A stretch of 38,097 nt of DNA from Mesorhizobium sp. GTDB taxonomy: Bacteria; Pseudomonadota; Alphaproteobacteria; Rhizobiales; Rhizobiaceae. Positions within the stretch are counted from its first letter, which is position 1. The number at the start of each line of letters is the position of its first letter. The notes under the pieces were generated by a model. The model saw only the letters and a program-made list of their open reading frames with translations. It made no database searches and was not told the origin of the DNA. The stretch lies in the NCBI GenBank assembly GCA_004020545.1, contig SAQE01000061.1, forward strand, positions 1 to 38,097, written 5' to 3'. Below are positions 31,983 to 38,097 of this stretch, piece by piece. Both the position numbers and the translations under genes were made by a program.

Positions 31983-32942
31983 ATGTCGTCTCCGATCCTG
32001 AGACTGGTCGCTCAGCGCATCTTGCTGGGCATGGTTCTTTTGCTGGCCGTTTCGGTCCTGATCTTCGCCGGCACCCAGATTCTGCCCGGTGACGTCGCCC
32101 AGGCGATCCTCGGCCAGGCCGCGACGCCCGAGGCCCTGGCCAACCTGCGCGAACAGCTCGGCCTGAATGATCCAGCATGGCTGCGCTACCTGCACTGGCT
32201 CGGCGGGATCCTGCACGGCGACTTCGGCACGGCCCAGTCGAGCGGGCTGGACATCGCAAGTTCGATCAGCACCCGGCTGAAGAACACGCTGTTTCTTGCC
32301 GCATGCGCGGCGATCGTCGCGGTGCCGCTTGCGGTCATTCTCGGACTGATCGCCGTGCGTTACCGCAACGGCTTCGTCGACAAACTGATCTCCGGCCTGG
32401 CGCTGGCCTCGACTTCATTCCCCGAATTCTTCATCGGCTATGTGCTGATCTTCGTTTTCGCCGTGCATTGGCAGATCTTCCCGAGCATCTCGACGGTGGA
32501 TGAATCGACACCTTTCCTCGAGCGGCTGCAGGCCGTCGTTCTGCCGGCTACCGCGCTCACGCTTGTGGTGCTGGCGCACATGATGCGCATGACGCGCGCC
32601 GCGATCCTCAACGTCATGCAGTCGGCTTACATCGAGACCGCGGAGTTGAAGGGGCTGAAGCCCTTCGACGTCATCCGCAAGCACGCCTTCCCCAACGCGA
32701 TCGCGCCGATCGTCAATGTCGTCATGCTCAACCTCGCCTATCTCATCGTCGGCGTCGTGGTGGTGGAGGTGATCTTCGTCTATCCTGGCATGGGACAGTA
32801 TCTCGTCGACCATGTTTCCAAGCGCGACGTGCCCGTGGTGCAGGCGGTCGGGCTGATCTTCGCCGCGGTCTATATCACGCTCAACATCGTGGCGGACATC
32901 GCCGCCATCGTGGCCAATCCGAGACTGAGGCATCCGAAGTGA
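31983..32942 (+). CDS. Peptide/nickel-type ABC transporter permease (DppB family)
   Basis: A 319-residue inner-membrane permease with six main transmembrane segments. The N-terminus LRLVAQRILLGMVLLLAVSV and the segment DPAWLRYLHWLGGILHGDFG near residue 61 are typical of DppB. The cytoplasmic ATPase-contact loop is AYIETAELKGLKPFDVIRKHAFPNAIAPI near residue 215. I chose the ATG at 31983; the frame stays open 57 nt upstream but that stretch shows no family similarity. It forms a heterodimeric channel with the next gene product. Only 25 nt separate them. Confidence 0.92.
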   Translation: MSSPILRLVAQRILLGMVLLLAVSVLIFAGTQILPGDVAQAILGQAATPEALANLREQLGLNDPAWLRYLHWLGGILHGDFGTAQSSGLDIASSISTRLKNTLFLAACAAIVAVPLAVILGLIAVRYRNGFVDKLISGLALASTSFPEFFIGYVLIFVFAVHWQIFPSISTVDESTPFLERLQAVVLPATALTLVVLAHMMRMTRAAILNVMQSAYIETAELKGLKPFDVIRKHAFPNAIAPIVNVVMLNLAYLIVGVVVVEVIFVYPGMGQYLVDHVSKRDVPVVQAVGLIFAAVYITLNIVADIAAIVANPRLRHPK

Positions 32943-32967
32943 CCTATCAGAAGGGATACTGAGGCGA

Positions 32968-33789
32968 ATGGCGCTGCGACAAATCCCGTTCACCGCGTGG
33001 GTCGGGCTTATCCTGACGGCCGCCTTTGCGTTTTGCGCCATATTCGCGCCGTGGGTCGCGCCGCACGGCAATGGCGAGATCGTCGGCGATGTCTGGGAGC
33101 CGATGTCGGCGGCCCATTGGCTGGGCACCGACAATCTCGGCCGCGATCTCATCTCGCGCATGATCTACGGCGCGCGCATCACCATGGAGATCGCGGTGGC
33201 GGCGACGGCGCTCTCCTTCTCGCTCGGCTCGATCCTCGGCTTCTCGGCGGCAGTGTTCGGCGGCTGGTTCGACACGCTGATGTCGCGCTTCGTCGACCTT
33301 CTGATGTCGATCCCGACGCTGATCTTCGGCCTGGTCGTGCTCTCGGTGCTGCCGACGAACGCGCTGACCTTGATCCTGGTCATGGGCATCCTCGATTCGA
33401 CCCGCGTCTACCGCCTGTCGCGTGCGGTCGCCGTCGACATCAACGTCATGGACTATGTCGAGGCGGCGAAGCTGCGCGGCGAGGGCAGCGGCTGGATCAT
33501 CTTCCGCGAGATCCTGCCCAACGCGCTCTCGCCGCTGGTCGCCGAACTCGGCGTGCGCTTCATCTTCGCCGTGCTTTTCCTGTCGGCGCTGTCCTTCCTC
33601 GGCCTCGGCGTGCAGCCGCCAGATTCGGACTGGGGCGGCATGGTCAAGGAGAACAAGGACGGCATCGTCTTCGGTATTCCTGCGGCCCTCATCCCGGCGG
33701 CCGCGATCGCGGTGCTGGCCATCTCGGTCAACCTCGTCGCCGACTGGGTGCTTAACCGCACGACGAGCCTGAAGGGAGGGCGCGGCTGA
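32968..33789 (+). CDS. Peptide/nickel-type ABC transporter permease (DppC family)
   Basis: A 273-residue permease. HWLGTDNLGRDLISRMIYGAR near residue 50 is the classic DppC motif, and the ATPase-contact loop is DYVEAAKLRGEGSGWIIFREILPNALSPL near residue 160. Five to six membrane segments are expected. It ends in a one-base TGATG overlap with the ATPase gene, so expression is coupled. It completes the transmembrane part of the importer. Confidence 0.92.
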   Translation: MALRQIPFTAWVGLILTAAFAFCAIFAPWVAPHGNGEIVGDVWEPMSAAHWLGTDNLGRDLISRMIYGARITMEIAVAATALSFSLGSILGFSAAVFGGWFDTLMSRFVDLLMSIPTLIFGLVVLSVLPTNALTLILVMGILDSTRVYRLSRAVAVDINVMDYVEAAKLRGEGSGWIIFREILPNALSPLVAELGVRFIFAVLFLSALSFLGLGVQPPDSDWGGMVKENKDGIVFGIPAALIPAAAIAVLAISVNLVADWVLNRTTSLKGGRG

Positions 33790-35444
33790 TGGCTGACGGC
33801 AAGGCGAAGTCCACCCCTCTCCTCGACATCCGCAACCTCCGCATCGAAGCGACCGTCTATCCGCCGGGGGAAGCGCCGAAGACCATCACGCTCGTCCACG
33901 ATGTCTCGCTGACGCTGGAAAAGGGCAAGGTGCTCGGCCTGATCGGCGAATCCGGCGCCGGCAAATCGACCATCGGCCTGTCGTCGATGGCCTATGGCCG
34001 CGGCGGCGTGCGCATCACCGGAGGCGAGGTGATCCTCAACGGCCGCGACATCCTCAAGGCCGGCCCGAAGGGCGTGCGGGCGCTGCGCGGGCGCGAGGTA
34101 TGCTATGTCGCGCAATCGGCGGCCGCCGCCTTCAACCCGGCGCACAAGTTGATCGACCAGGTGGTCGAGGCGGCCCTCTTGCACGGCACCGCCACCCGAG
34201 CCGAGGCCGAGAAACGCGCCGTCGCGCTGTTCAAGAAGCTCAGCCTGCCCAATCCCGAAACCATCGGCGAGCGTTTCCCGCACCAGGTCTCCGGCGGCCA
34301 GCTCCAGCGCGTGATGACGGCGATGGCGCTATGCTCGGAGCCGGACCTGATCGTCTTCGACGAGCCGACCACGGCGCTCGACGTGACGACGCAGATCGAC
34401 GTGCTGTCGGCGATCAAGGACGCCATCCGCGACACCCATGTCGCGGCTTTGTACATCACCCACGACCTCGCCGTCGTCGCGCAGGTGTCGGACGAGATCA
34501 TGGTGCTGCGCCACGGCCGGCTGGTCGAATGGGGCGGCACCCGCCAGATCATCAAGGAGCCGCGCCAGGAATACACCAACGCGCTGGTCTCGGTGCATGA
34601 GATCGAGCACAAGGAACAGCAGCCGGGCACGGCGCCAATGCTGTCAGTGAAGAACGTGACGGCCGCCTATGGTGGCGGCCACGTCAAGGTGCTGAAGAAC
34701 GTCTCGGTCGACATCTATCCGGGTCAGACGCTGGCGGTGGTCGGGGAATCCGGCTCCGGCAAATCGACGCTGGCGCGCGCCATCACCGGCCTGTTGCCGC
34801 CCGAGCAAGGCAGCGTCGTCTTCGATGGGCGCACACTCGGCAACAGGCTGGCCGACCGGCCGAAGGAGGACCTGCGCCAGCTGCAGATGATCTACCAGAT
34901 GGCCGACGTTGCGATGAACCCGCGCCAGACGGTGGGCACCATCATCGGCAGGCCGCTGGAATTCTATTTCGGCATGAAGGGGCGCGAACGCGACAAGCGC
35001 GTTGCCGAGCTGCTTGACGAGATCGAGATGGGCAAGGGCTTCATCGACCGCTATCCGGCCGAGCTTTCCGGCGGCCAGAAGCAGCGCGTCTGCATCGCAC
35101 GCTCGCTCGCCGCAAAGCCGAAGCTGATCATCTGCGACGAGGTGACGTCGGCGCTCGACCCGCTGGTCGCGCACGGCATCCTGAAGCTGCTGCTCAACCT
35201 GCAGCAGGTCGAGAAGGTGGCCTATCTCTTCATCACCCACGACCTCGCCACGGTGAAGTCGATCGCCGATTCGATCGCGGTGATGTATCGCGGTGAGGTG
35301 GTGCGCTACGGCGCCAAGAGCAAGGTGCTGACCCCGCCCTTCGACGCCTACACCGACCTCCTCTTGTCCTCGGTCCCCGAAATGGAGATCGGCTGGCTGG
35401 AGAAGGCCATCGCGGGCCGGCGCATGGAAAGCGCCGGCAACTGA
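33789..35444 (+). CDS. Fused peptide ABC transporter ATPase (DppD-DppF type)
   Basis: A 551-residue protein with two complete ATPase domains that are separate DppD and DppF proteins in many bacteria. Domain 1 has Walker A GESGAGKST (53-61), signature VSGGQ (167-171) and Walker B LIVFDEPT (187-194). Domain 2 has Walker A GESGSGKST (319-327), signature LSGGQ (426-430) and Walker B LIICDE (446-451). The Cys-rich iron-sulfur tail of some DppD proteins is absent, since the linker at 265-285 has no cysteines. It starts at a TGATG overlap with the permease. It energises the importer encoded upstream. Confidence 0.93.
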   Translation: MADGKAKSTPLLDIRNLRIEATVYPPGEAPKTITLVHDVSLTLEKGKVLGLIGESGAGKSTIGLSSMAYGRGGVRITGGEVILNGRDILKAGPKGVRALRGREVCYVAQSAAAAFNPAHKLIDQVVEAALLHGTATRAEAEKRAVALFKKLSLPNPETIGERFPHQVSGGQLQRVMTAMALCSEPDLIVFDEPTTALDVTTQIDVLSAIKDAIRDTHVAALYITHDLAVVAQVSDEIMVLRHGRLVEWGGTRQIIKEPRQEYTNALVSVHEIEHKEQQPGTAPMLSVKNVTAAYGGGHVKVLKNVSVDIYPGQTLAVVGESGSGKSTLARAITGLLPPEQGSVVFDGRTLGNRLADRPKEDLRQLQMIYQMADVAMNPRQTVGTIIGRPLEFYFGMKGRERDKRVAELLDEIEMGKGFIDRYPAELSGGQKQRVCIARSLAAKPKLIICDEVTSALDPLVAHGILKLLLNLQQVEKVAYLFITHDLATVKSIADSIAVMYRGEVVRYGAKSKVLTPPFDAYTDLLLSSVPEMEIGWLEKAIAGRRMESAGN

Positions 35445-35524
35445 GCTGGCGTCCTCTTCTCTGCGTTTATGGGGCTTGGCCGGACTGGCCAGGCCCTCGA
35501 TGCTGATCTCTCCCGCAAGACCGC

Positions 35525-36376
35525 ATGGAGCCGCCCGTGGCGCTCACATCCAAACTGCTGCTCATCATCCTCGACGGCGTGCCCTACCGGAACTGGCGCC
35601 GGCTGATGGGCAATCTCGAAGGCTGGGCGCAGTCGGGCGAGGCGCAGATGTGGAAGATGCGCTCGGTGCTGCCGTCGACATCGGCCTGCTGCTACGCCTC
35701 GATTCACACCGGGGTCACGCCGCAGGTGCATGGCATCCTCTCCAACGAGAACCGGTTCAGGATCGAGCAGCCGGATATCTTCTCCGAGGTCAGCAAGGCC
35801 GGCGGCAAGACCGGCGCGGTGACCCATTCCTACTGGTCGGAATTCTTCCGCTCCTATCCGTTCGACCTCGTCGAGGACATGGAGTTCGACGAGCCCGGCG
35901 GGCCGATCACGCATGGCCGCTTCCACACCATAACCGGCTACAATCTCAGGAACCAGATGACGCCGAGCGACGTCGACCTGTTCGCGACGCTGACGATGCT
36001 GACCAGGCGCCACGGCATCGACTACGGCATCCTGCATACCTGCACGCTGGACTCGATGGGTCACCGCTTCGGCCATGACTGCCAGGAGATGGACCACGCC
36101 TGCTACGCGATGGACGGCATGCTGGCCGCCTTCCTGCCCGGCTGGCGCCAGGCCGGCTACGAGGTGATCGTCACCGCCGACCACGGCCAGACGAACCGCG
36201 GCCACCACGGCGGCCACGATGACGAGATGCAGGATTTCGCGCTCTATTATTTCGGCCCTGGCAAAGGTCCCGAGGCGGACACGCTGCTCGACCAGTTGCA
36301 GCTCGCGCCGACGGTGCTGAGCCGGCTCGGCGTTGAAATACCGGCGACGATGAAGGCGAAGGTGTTTTTTGAGTGA
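35525..36376 (+). CDS. Alkaline phosphatase superfamily protein (nucleotide pyrophosphatase/phosphodiesterase-like)
   Basis: A 283-residue protein of the type I phosphodiesterase/nucleotide pyrophosphatase group. The two-metal site is visible: Asp17 in LIILDGVP, nucleophile Thr52 or Ser53 in LPSTSACC, Asp176 and His180 in LDSMGHRFGHD, Asp219-His220 in VTADHGQ and a His in HHGGHDD. There is no signal peptide, so it is probably cytoplasmic, unlike many relatives. It follows the ABC operon by 80 nt on the same strand. It may act on a phospho-compound brought in by the importer, which would point to an organophosphate ligand. The start lacks a clear ribosome-binding site, so a nearby alternative is possible. 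Confidence 0.85.
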   Translation: MEPPVALTSKLLLIILDGVPYRNWRRLMGNLEGWAQSGEAQMWKMRSVLPSTSACCYASIHTGVTPQVHGILSNENRFRIEQPDIFSEVSKAGGKTGAVTHSYWSEFFRSYPFDLVEDMEFDEPGGPITHGRFHTITGYNLRNQMTPSDVDLFATLTMLTRRHGIDYGILHTCTLDSMGHRFGHDCQEMDHACYAMDGMLAAFLPGWRQAGYEVIVTADHGQTNRGHHGGHDDEMQDFALYYFGPGKGPEADTLLDQLQLAPTVLSRLGVEIPATMKAKVFFE

Positions 36377-36383
36377 AGCGCCG

Positions 36384-36578
36384 TCCTCCCCTTCTCCCCT
36401 TGTGGGAGAAGGTGGATCGGCGCGCTAGCGCCGAGACGGATGAGGGGTGCGGGAAGGAACTCGACGCGAAAAATCAAGCGATTGCAGGCGCTTACATTCT
36501 AAGCGCCTCACTCCGTCCAGCACCCCTCATCCGACCGAGCTTCGCTCGGCCACCTTCCCCCACAAGGGGGGGAAGGGA
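36384..36578. repeat. Palindromic intergenic repeat, type B, long form
   Basis: The left part reads CCTTCTCCCCTTGTGGGAGAAGG, then a GGCGCGCTAGCGCC stem and CGGATGAGGGGTGC. The right part reads GCACCCCTCATCCG, a CCGAGCTTCGCTCGG stem, and CACCTTCCCCCACAAGGGGGG. The two halves are inverted copies around a unique centre of about 60 nt. It separates the phosphatase gene from the sigma-factor operon. Confidence 0.85.
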
Positions 36579-36640
36579 AGACCCTGCCTCTGGCAACACT
36601 CCCTTTCTTCGGCTAGCTTCCGAAAATTCCTTGGCGGAGG

Positions 36641-37267
36641 ATGAACCTTTTTGGACCGATCAGCGACAAAGCCACGAGGAGCCAGGCGGCTCGACCGGCC
36701 ATGAACGCGGCGACGGAAACCGATCGCGCGCTTGTAGACCGGGTCGCGAAGGGCGACCGGGCTGCCGTGCGGCTCCTGTTCATGCGTCACCACGCGCGGA
36801 TCTACCGCTTCGTGACGCGGCAGACGGGATCGGAAATGATGGCCGACGATATCACCAACGAGGTCTTTCTCGAGCTGTGGCGGCAGGCGCCGGGCTTCGA
36901 AGGCCGCTCCGAAGTCTCCACCTGGCTGCTCGGCATCGCCCGCTTCAAGGCGCTGTCCTTGCTGCGCAAGAAGAAGGAAGACTGGATCGACGACGACGAC
37001 GCGGCGCAAGTCCCCGACAGCGCCGACACGCCGGAGGTCGTCACCATGAAGGAGGACAAGGCAGCCGCTCTGCGGCGCTTCGTCGATGCCTTGCCGGAAG
37101 AACACCGCACGGTGATCGACCTTGCCTATTACCACGGCCAGTCGGTGACCGAGATCGGCGAGGTGCTCAACATCCCGGTCGCCACCGTCAAGACCAGGAT
37201 GTTCTACGCCCGCAAGAAACTCGGCGAAGCGCTCAAGGCCGCCGGTTACGACAGGGGGTGGCCATGA
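36641..37267 (+). CDS. ECF-type RNA polymerase sigma factor
   Basis: A 208-residue sigma-70-family factor of the extracytoplasmic-function type. Region 2 spans about residues 30-100 with DDITNEVFLELWRQAPGFEGRSEVSTWLLGIARFKAL. Region 4 spans about 140-200 with LPEEHRTVIDLAYYHGQSVTEIGEVLNIPVATVKTRMFYARKKL, a clear helix-turn-helix. GGCGGAGG sits directly before the ATG at 36641; ATG 36701 (MNAATETDR) is a possible shorter start. It overlaps the next gene by an ATGA junction, the usual arrangement of a sigma factor with its anti-sigma partner. Confidence 0.92.
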   Translation: MNLFGPISDKATRSQAARPAMNAATETDRALVDRVAKGDRAAVRLLFMRHHARIYRFVTRQTGSEMMADDITNEVFLELWRQAPGFEGRSEVSTWLLGIARFKALSLLRKKKEDWIDDDDAAQVPDSADTPEVVTMKEDKAAALRRFVDALPEEHRTVIDLAYYHGQSVTEIGEVLNIPVATVKTRMFYARKKLGEALKAAGYDRGWP

Positions 37268-37932
37268 GCGCCGCTGAGAAGATGTCGCGCCGCGACGAGA
37301 TGGAGGCGCTGCTGCCCTTCTACCTGAACGGCTCGCTGGAAGGCGCCGAGCTCGAGGCCGTCGAGGAATGGCTCGCCTCCGATCCGGCGGCGATGGCAGC
37401 CCTTGGCGAGGCTGAGGCCGAATTCTCGGGCACCGCCGCCGCCAACGAGGCGATCCGCCCGCCGGCCGATGCGCTCTCCCGCTTTGCCAGGGCGCTCGAC
37501 GCCGAGGCCGGGCCGGCGCGCGCGCCTGCCGGCCAGTCGTGGCTCGCCAAGGCCTTCGGCCGGCTGACGGCGATGCCCGCCGGCGTCGCCTGGGCGGCAG
37601 CCGCGGCGATGCTTGCGCTGGTCGTGGTGCAGTCCTTCGAGCGGCCCGGCGGCAAGGGCAACGATTTCGAGATCGCTGGCGCCGAGGACGATCTCGCGAA
37701 GCTGCCTTTCGCCCTGGTCAAGTTCAAGCCGGACGCCAAGATGTCGGATATCGCCGCCTTCCTCGGCCAGAACGGGCTGAAGATTGCCGGCGGGCCGACT
37801 GCCGACGGCGTCTTCCACGTGACCATCCCGGCGGGCGGCGCGGCCGACTACGACAAGCTCGTCGGCCTTATTGCCGCCCAGCCTTTCGCGGATGCTGTGA
37901 TACAGGGAAGGAAACCGGTCGATGGCGGCTAA
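37264..37932 (+). CDS. Membrane-anchored anti-sigma factor with propeptide-like C-terminal domain
   Basis: A 222-residue protein. The N-terminal 50 residues (MEALLPFYLNGSLEGAELEAVEEWLASDP) resemble the sigma-binding domain of anti-sigma factors, without the zinc-binding HxxxCxxC motif. A single membrane segment lies at about residues 100-122 (AGVAWAAAAAMLALVVVQSF). The outer part at 140-215 (FALVKFKPDAKMSDIAAFLG, then HVTIPAGG) resembles the inhibitory propeptide domain of subtilisin-like proteases. The start overlaps the sigma-factor stop. The protein would hold the sigma factor at the membrane and release it on an envelope signal. The propeptide resemblance is a pattern judgement and needs a structural search. 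Confidence 0.8.
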   Translation: MSAAEKMSRRDEMEALLPFYLNGSLEGAELEAVEEWLASDPAAMAALGEAEAEFSGTAAANEAIRPPADALSRFARALDAEAGPARAPAGQSWLAKAFGRLTAMPAGVAWAAAAAMLALVVVQSFERPGGKGNDFEIAGAEDDLAKLPFALVKFKPDAKMSDIAAFLGQNGLKIAGGPTADGVFHVTIPAGGAADYDKLVGLIAAQPFADAVIQGRKPVDGG

Positions 37933-38097
37933 GGCGGTCGTTCTTCACGCGGCAATCCTTGCGGCGGCATTTGCCGCCGCGCCCGCCTTTGCGCAGACCA
38001 ACGATCCGAACCTTTCGCAGAAAGAGGTCGACTGCCTGAACCGTACGACGGCGGCGGGCGCCGGATGCGATCAGGATGGCGGCGGCGCCAAGAACGG
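37922..38097 (+). CDS. Secreted protein, N-terminal fragment cut by the window edge
   Basis: The frame starts at an ATG overlapping the end of the anti-sigma gene by 11 bases and is open to the last base, giving 58 residues. It begins MAAKAVVLHAAILAAAFAAA and has a signal peptide cleaved near PAFAQT. The mature part holds two cysteines (VDCLNRTT and GCDQDG) in a low-complexity region. No domain can be identified in the visible part. By position it is the likely effector or sensor of the sigma/anti-sigma pair; a secreted subtilisin-like protease would fit the propeptide-like domain upstream, but this is a guess. Confidence 0.6.
   Translation, partial: MAAKAVVLHAAILAAAFAAAPAFAQTNDPNLSQKEVDCLNRTTAAGAGCDQDGGGAKN

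Noticed and set aside
36373-37263. In-frame upstream extension of the anti-sigma factor
   Set aside because: The extension crosses a palindromic repeat and the whole sigma-factor gene. The ATGA start at 37264 is consistent with coupling.

Overview
The window is GC-rich, densely coded DNA with an alphaproteobacterial (Rhizobiales) character, most like Mesorhizobium. The evidence is long palindromic intergenic elements of the RIME type, many ATGA start/stop overlaps, several ABC uptake systems and a deoC-ALDH16 pair. No tRNA, rRNA, CRISPR array, insertion sequence or phage gene was seen. This looks like chromosomal or large-replicon catabolic DNA. The species assignment is inference.

Layout. 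1-1459: polytopic membrane protein of unknown function. 1598-6407: five-gene branched-chain-amino-acid-type ABC transporter (binding protein, two permeases, two ATPases). 6429-9732 (minus): ornithine cyclodeaminase/mu-crystallin-family protein, CitMHS/NhaD-like ion transporter, nicotinamidase PncA. 10093-17184 (plus): tightly overlapped operon encoding a xanthine-dehydrogenase-family FAD subunit, a fused [2Fe-2S]/molybdopterin subunit, a protein like 6-hydroxynicotinate reductase, a UPF0280 protein, an AA_synth (PF06684) protein and a MarR regulator. 17419-21181 (minus): ATP-dependent hydantoinase/oxoprolinase HyuB and HyuA. 21402-22229: ferredoxin-NADP reductase. 22381-25972: deoxyribose-phosphate aldolase and a two-domain ALDH16-type aldehyde dehydrogenase. 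26188-27993: an SDR and an FAH-family hydrolase, resembling the last steps of non-phosphorylative deoxysugar catabolism. 28159-30153: CocE/NonD hydrolase. 30302-36376: peptide-type ABC transporter with fused ATPases, plus an alkaline-phosphatase-superfamily enzyme. 36641-38097: ECF sigma factor, membrane anti-sigma factor with a propeptide-like C-terminus, and the start of a secreted protein.

How the genes may work together. The most interesting region is 9118-22229. It contains homologues of the first two steps of reductive nicotinate degradation (hydroxylation, then ferredoxin-dependent ring reduction). No enamidase is visible. In its place are an ATP-dependent lactam/hydantoin-opening pair (HyuAB) and two poorly understood proteins (UPF0280, AA_synth). 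A PncA gene upstream could feed nicotinate in, and a ferredoxin reductase downstream could supply electrons. Similar motifs with the core TTTGyAyAC occur 50-85 nt upstream of the ABC binding protein, the dehydrogenase operon and hyuA. This suggests one regulon for uptake and breakdown of an N-heterocycle. The substrate is not proven by sequence.

A second regulatory signal is a near-perfect RutR-like palindrome in front of deoC. Copies or parts of long palindromic repeats lie in at least six intergenic regions, and two of them appear to supply the start codon of the neighbouring gene.
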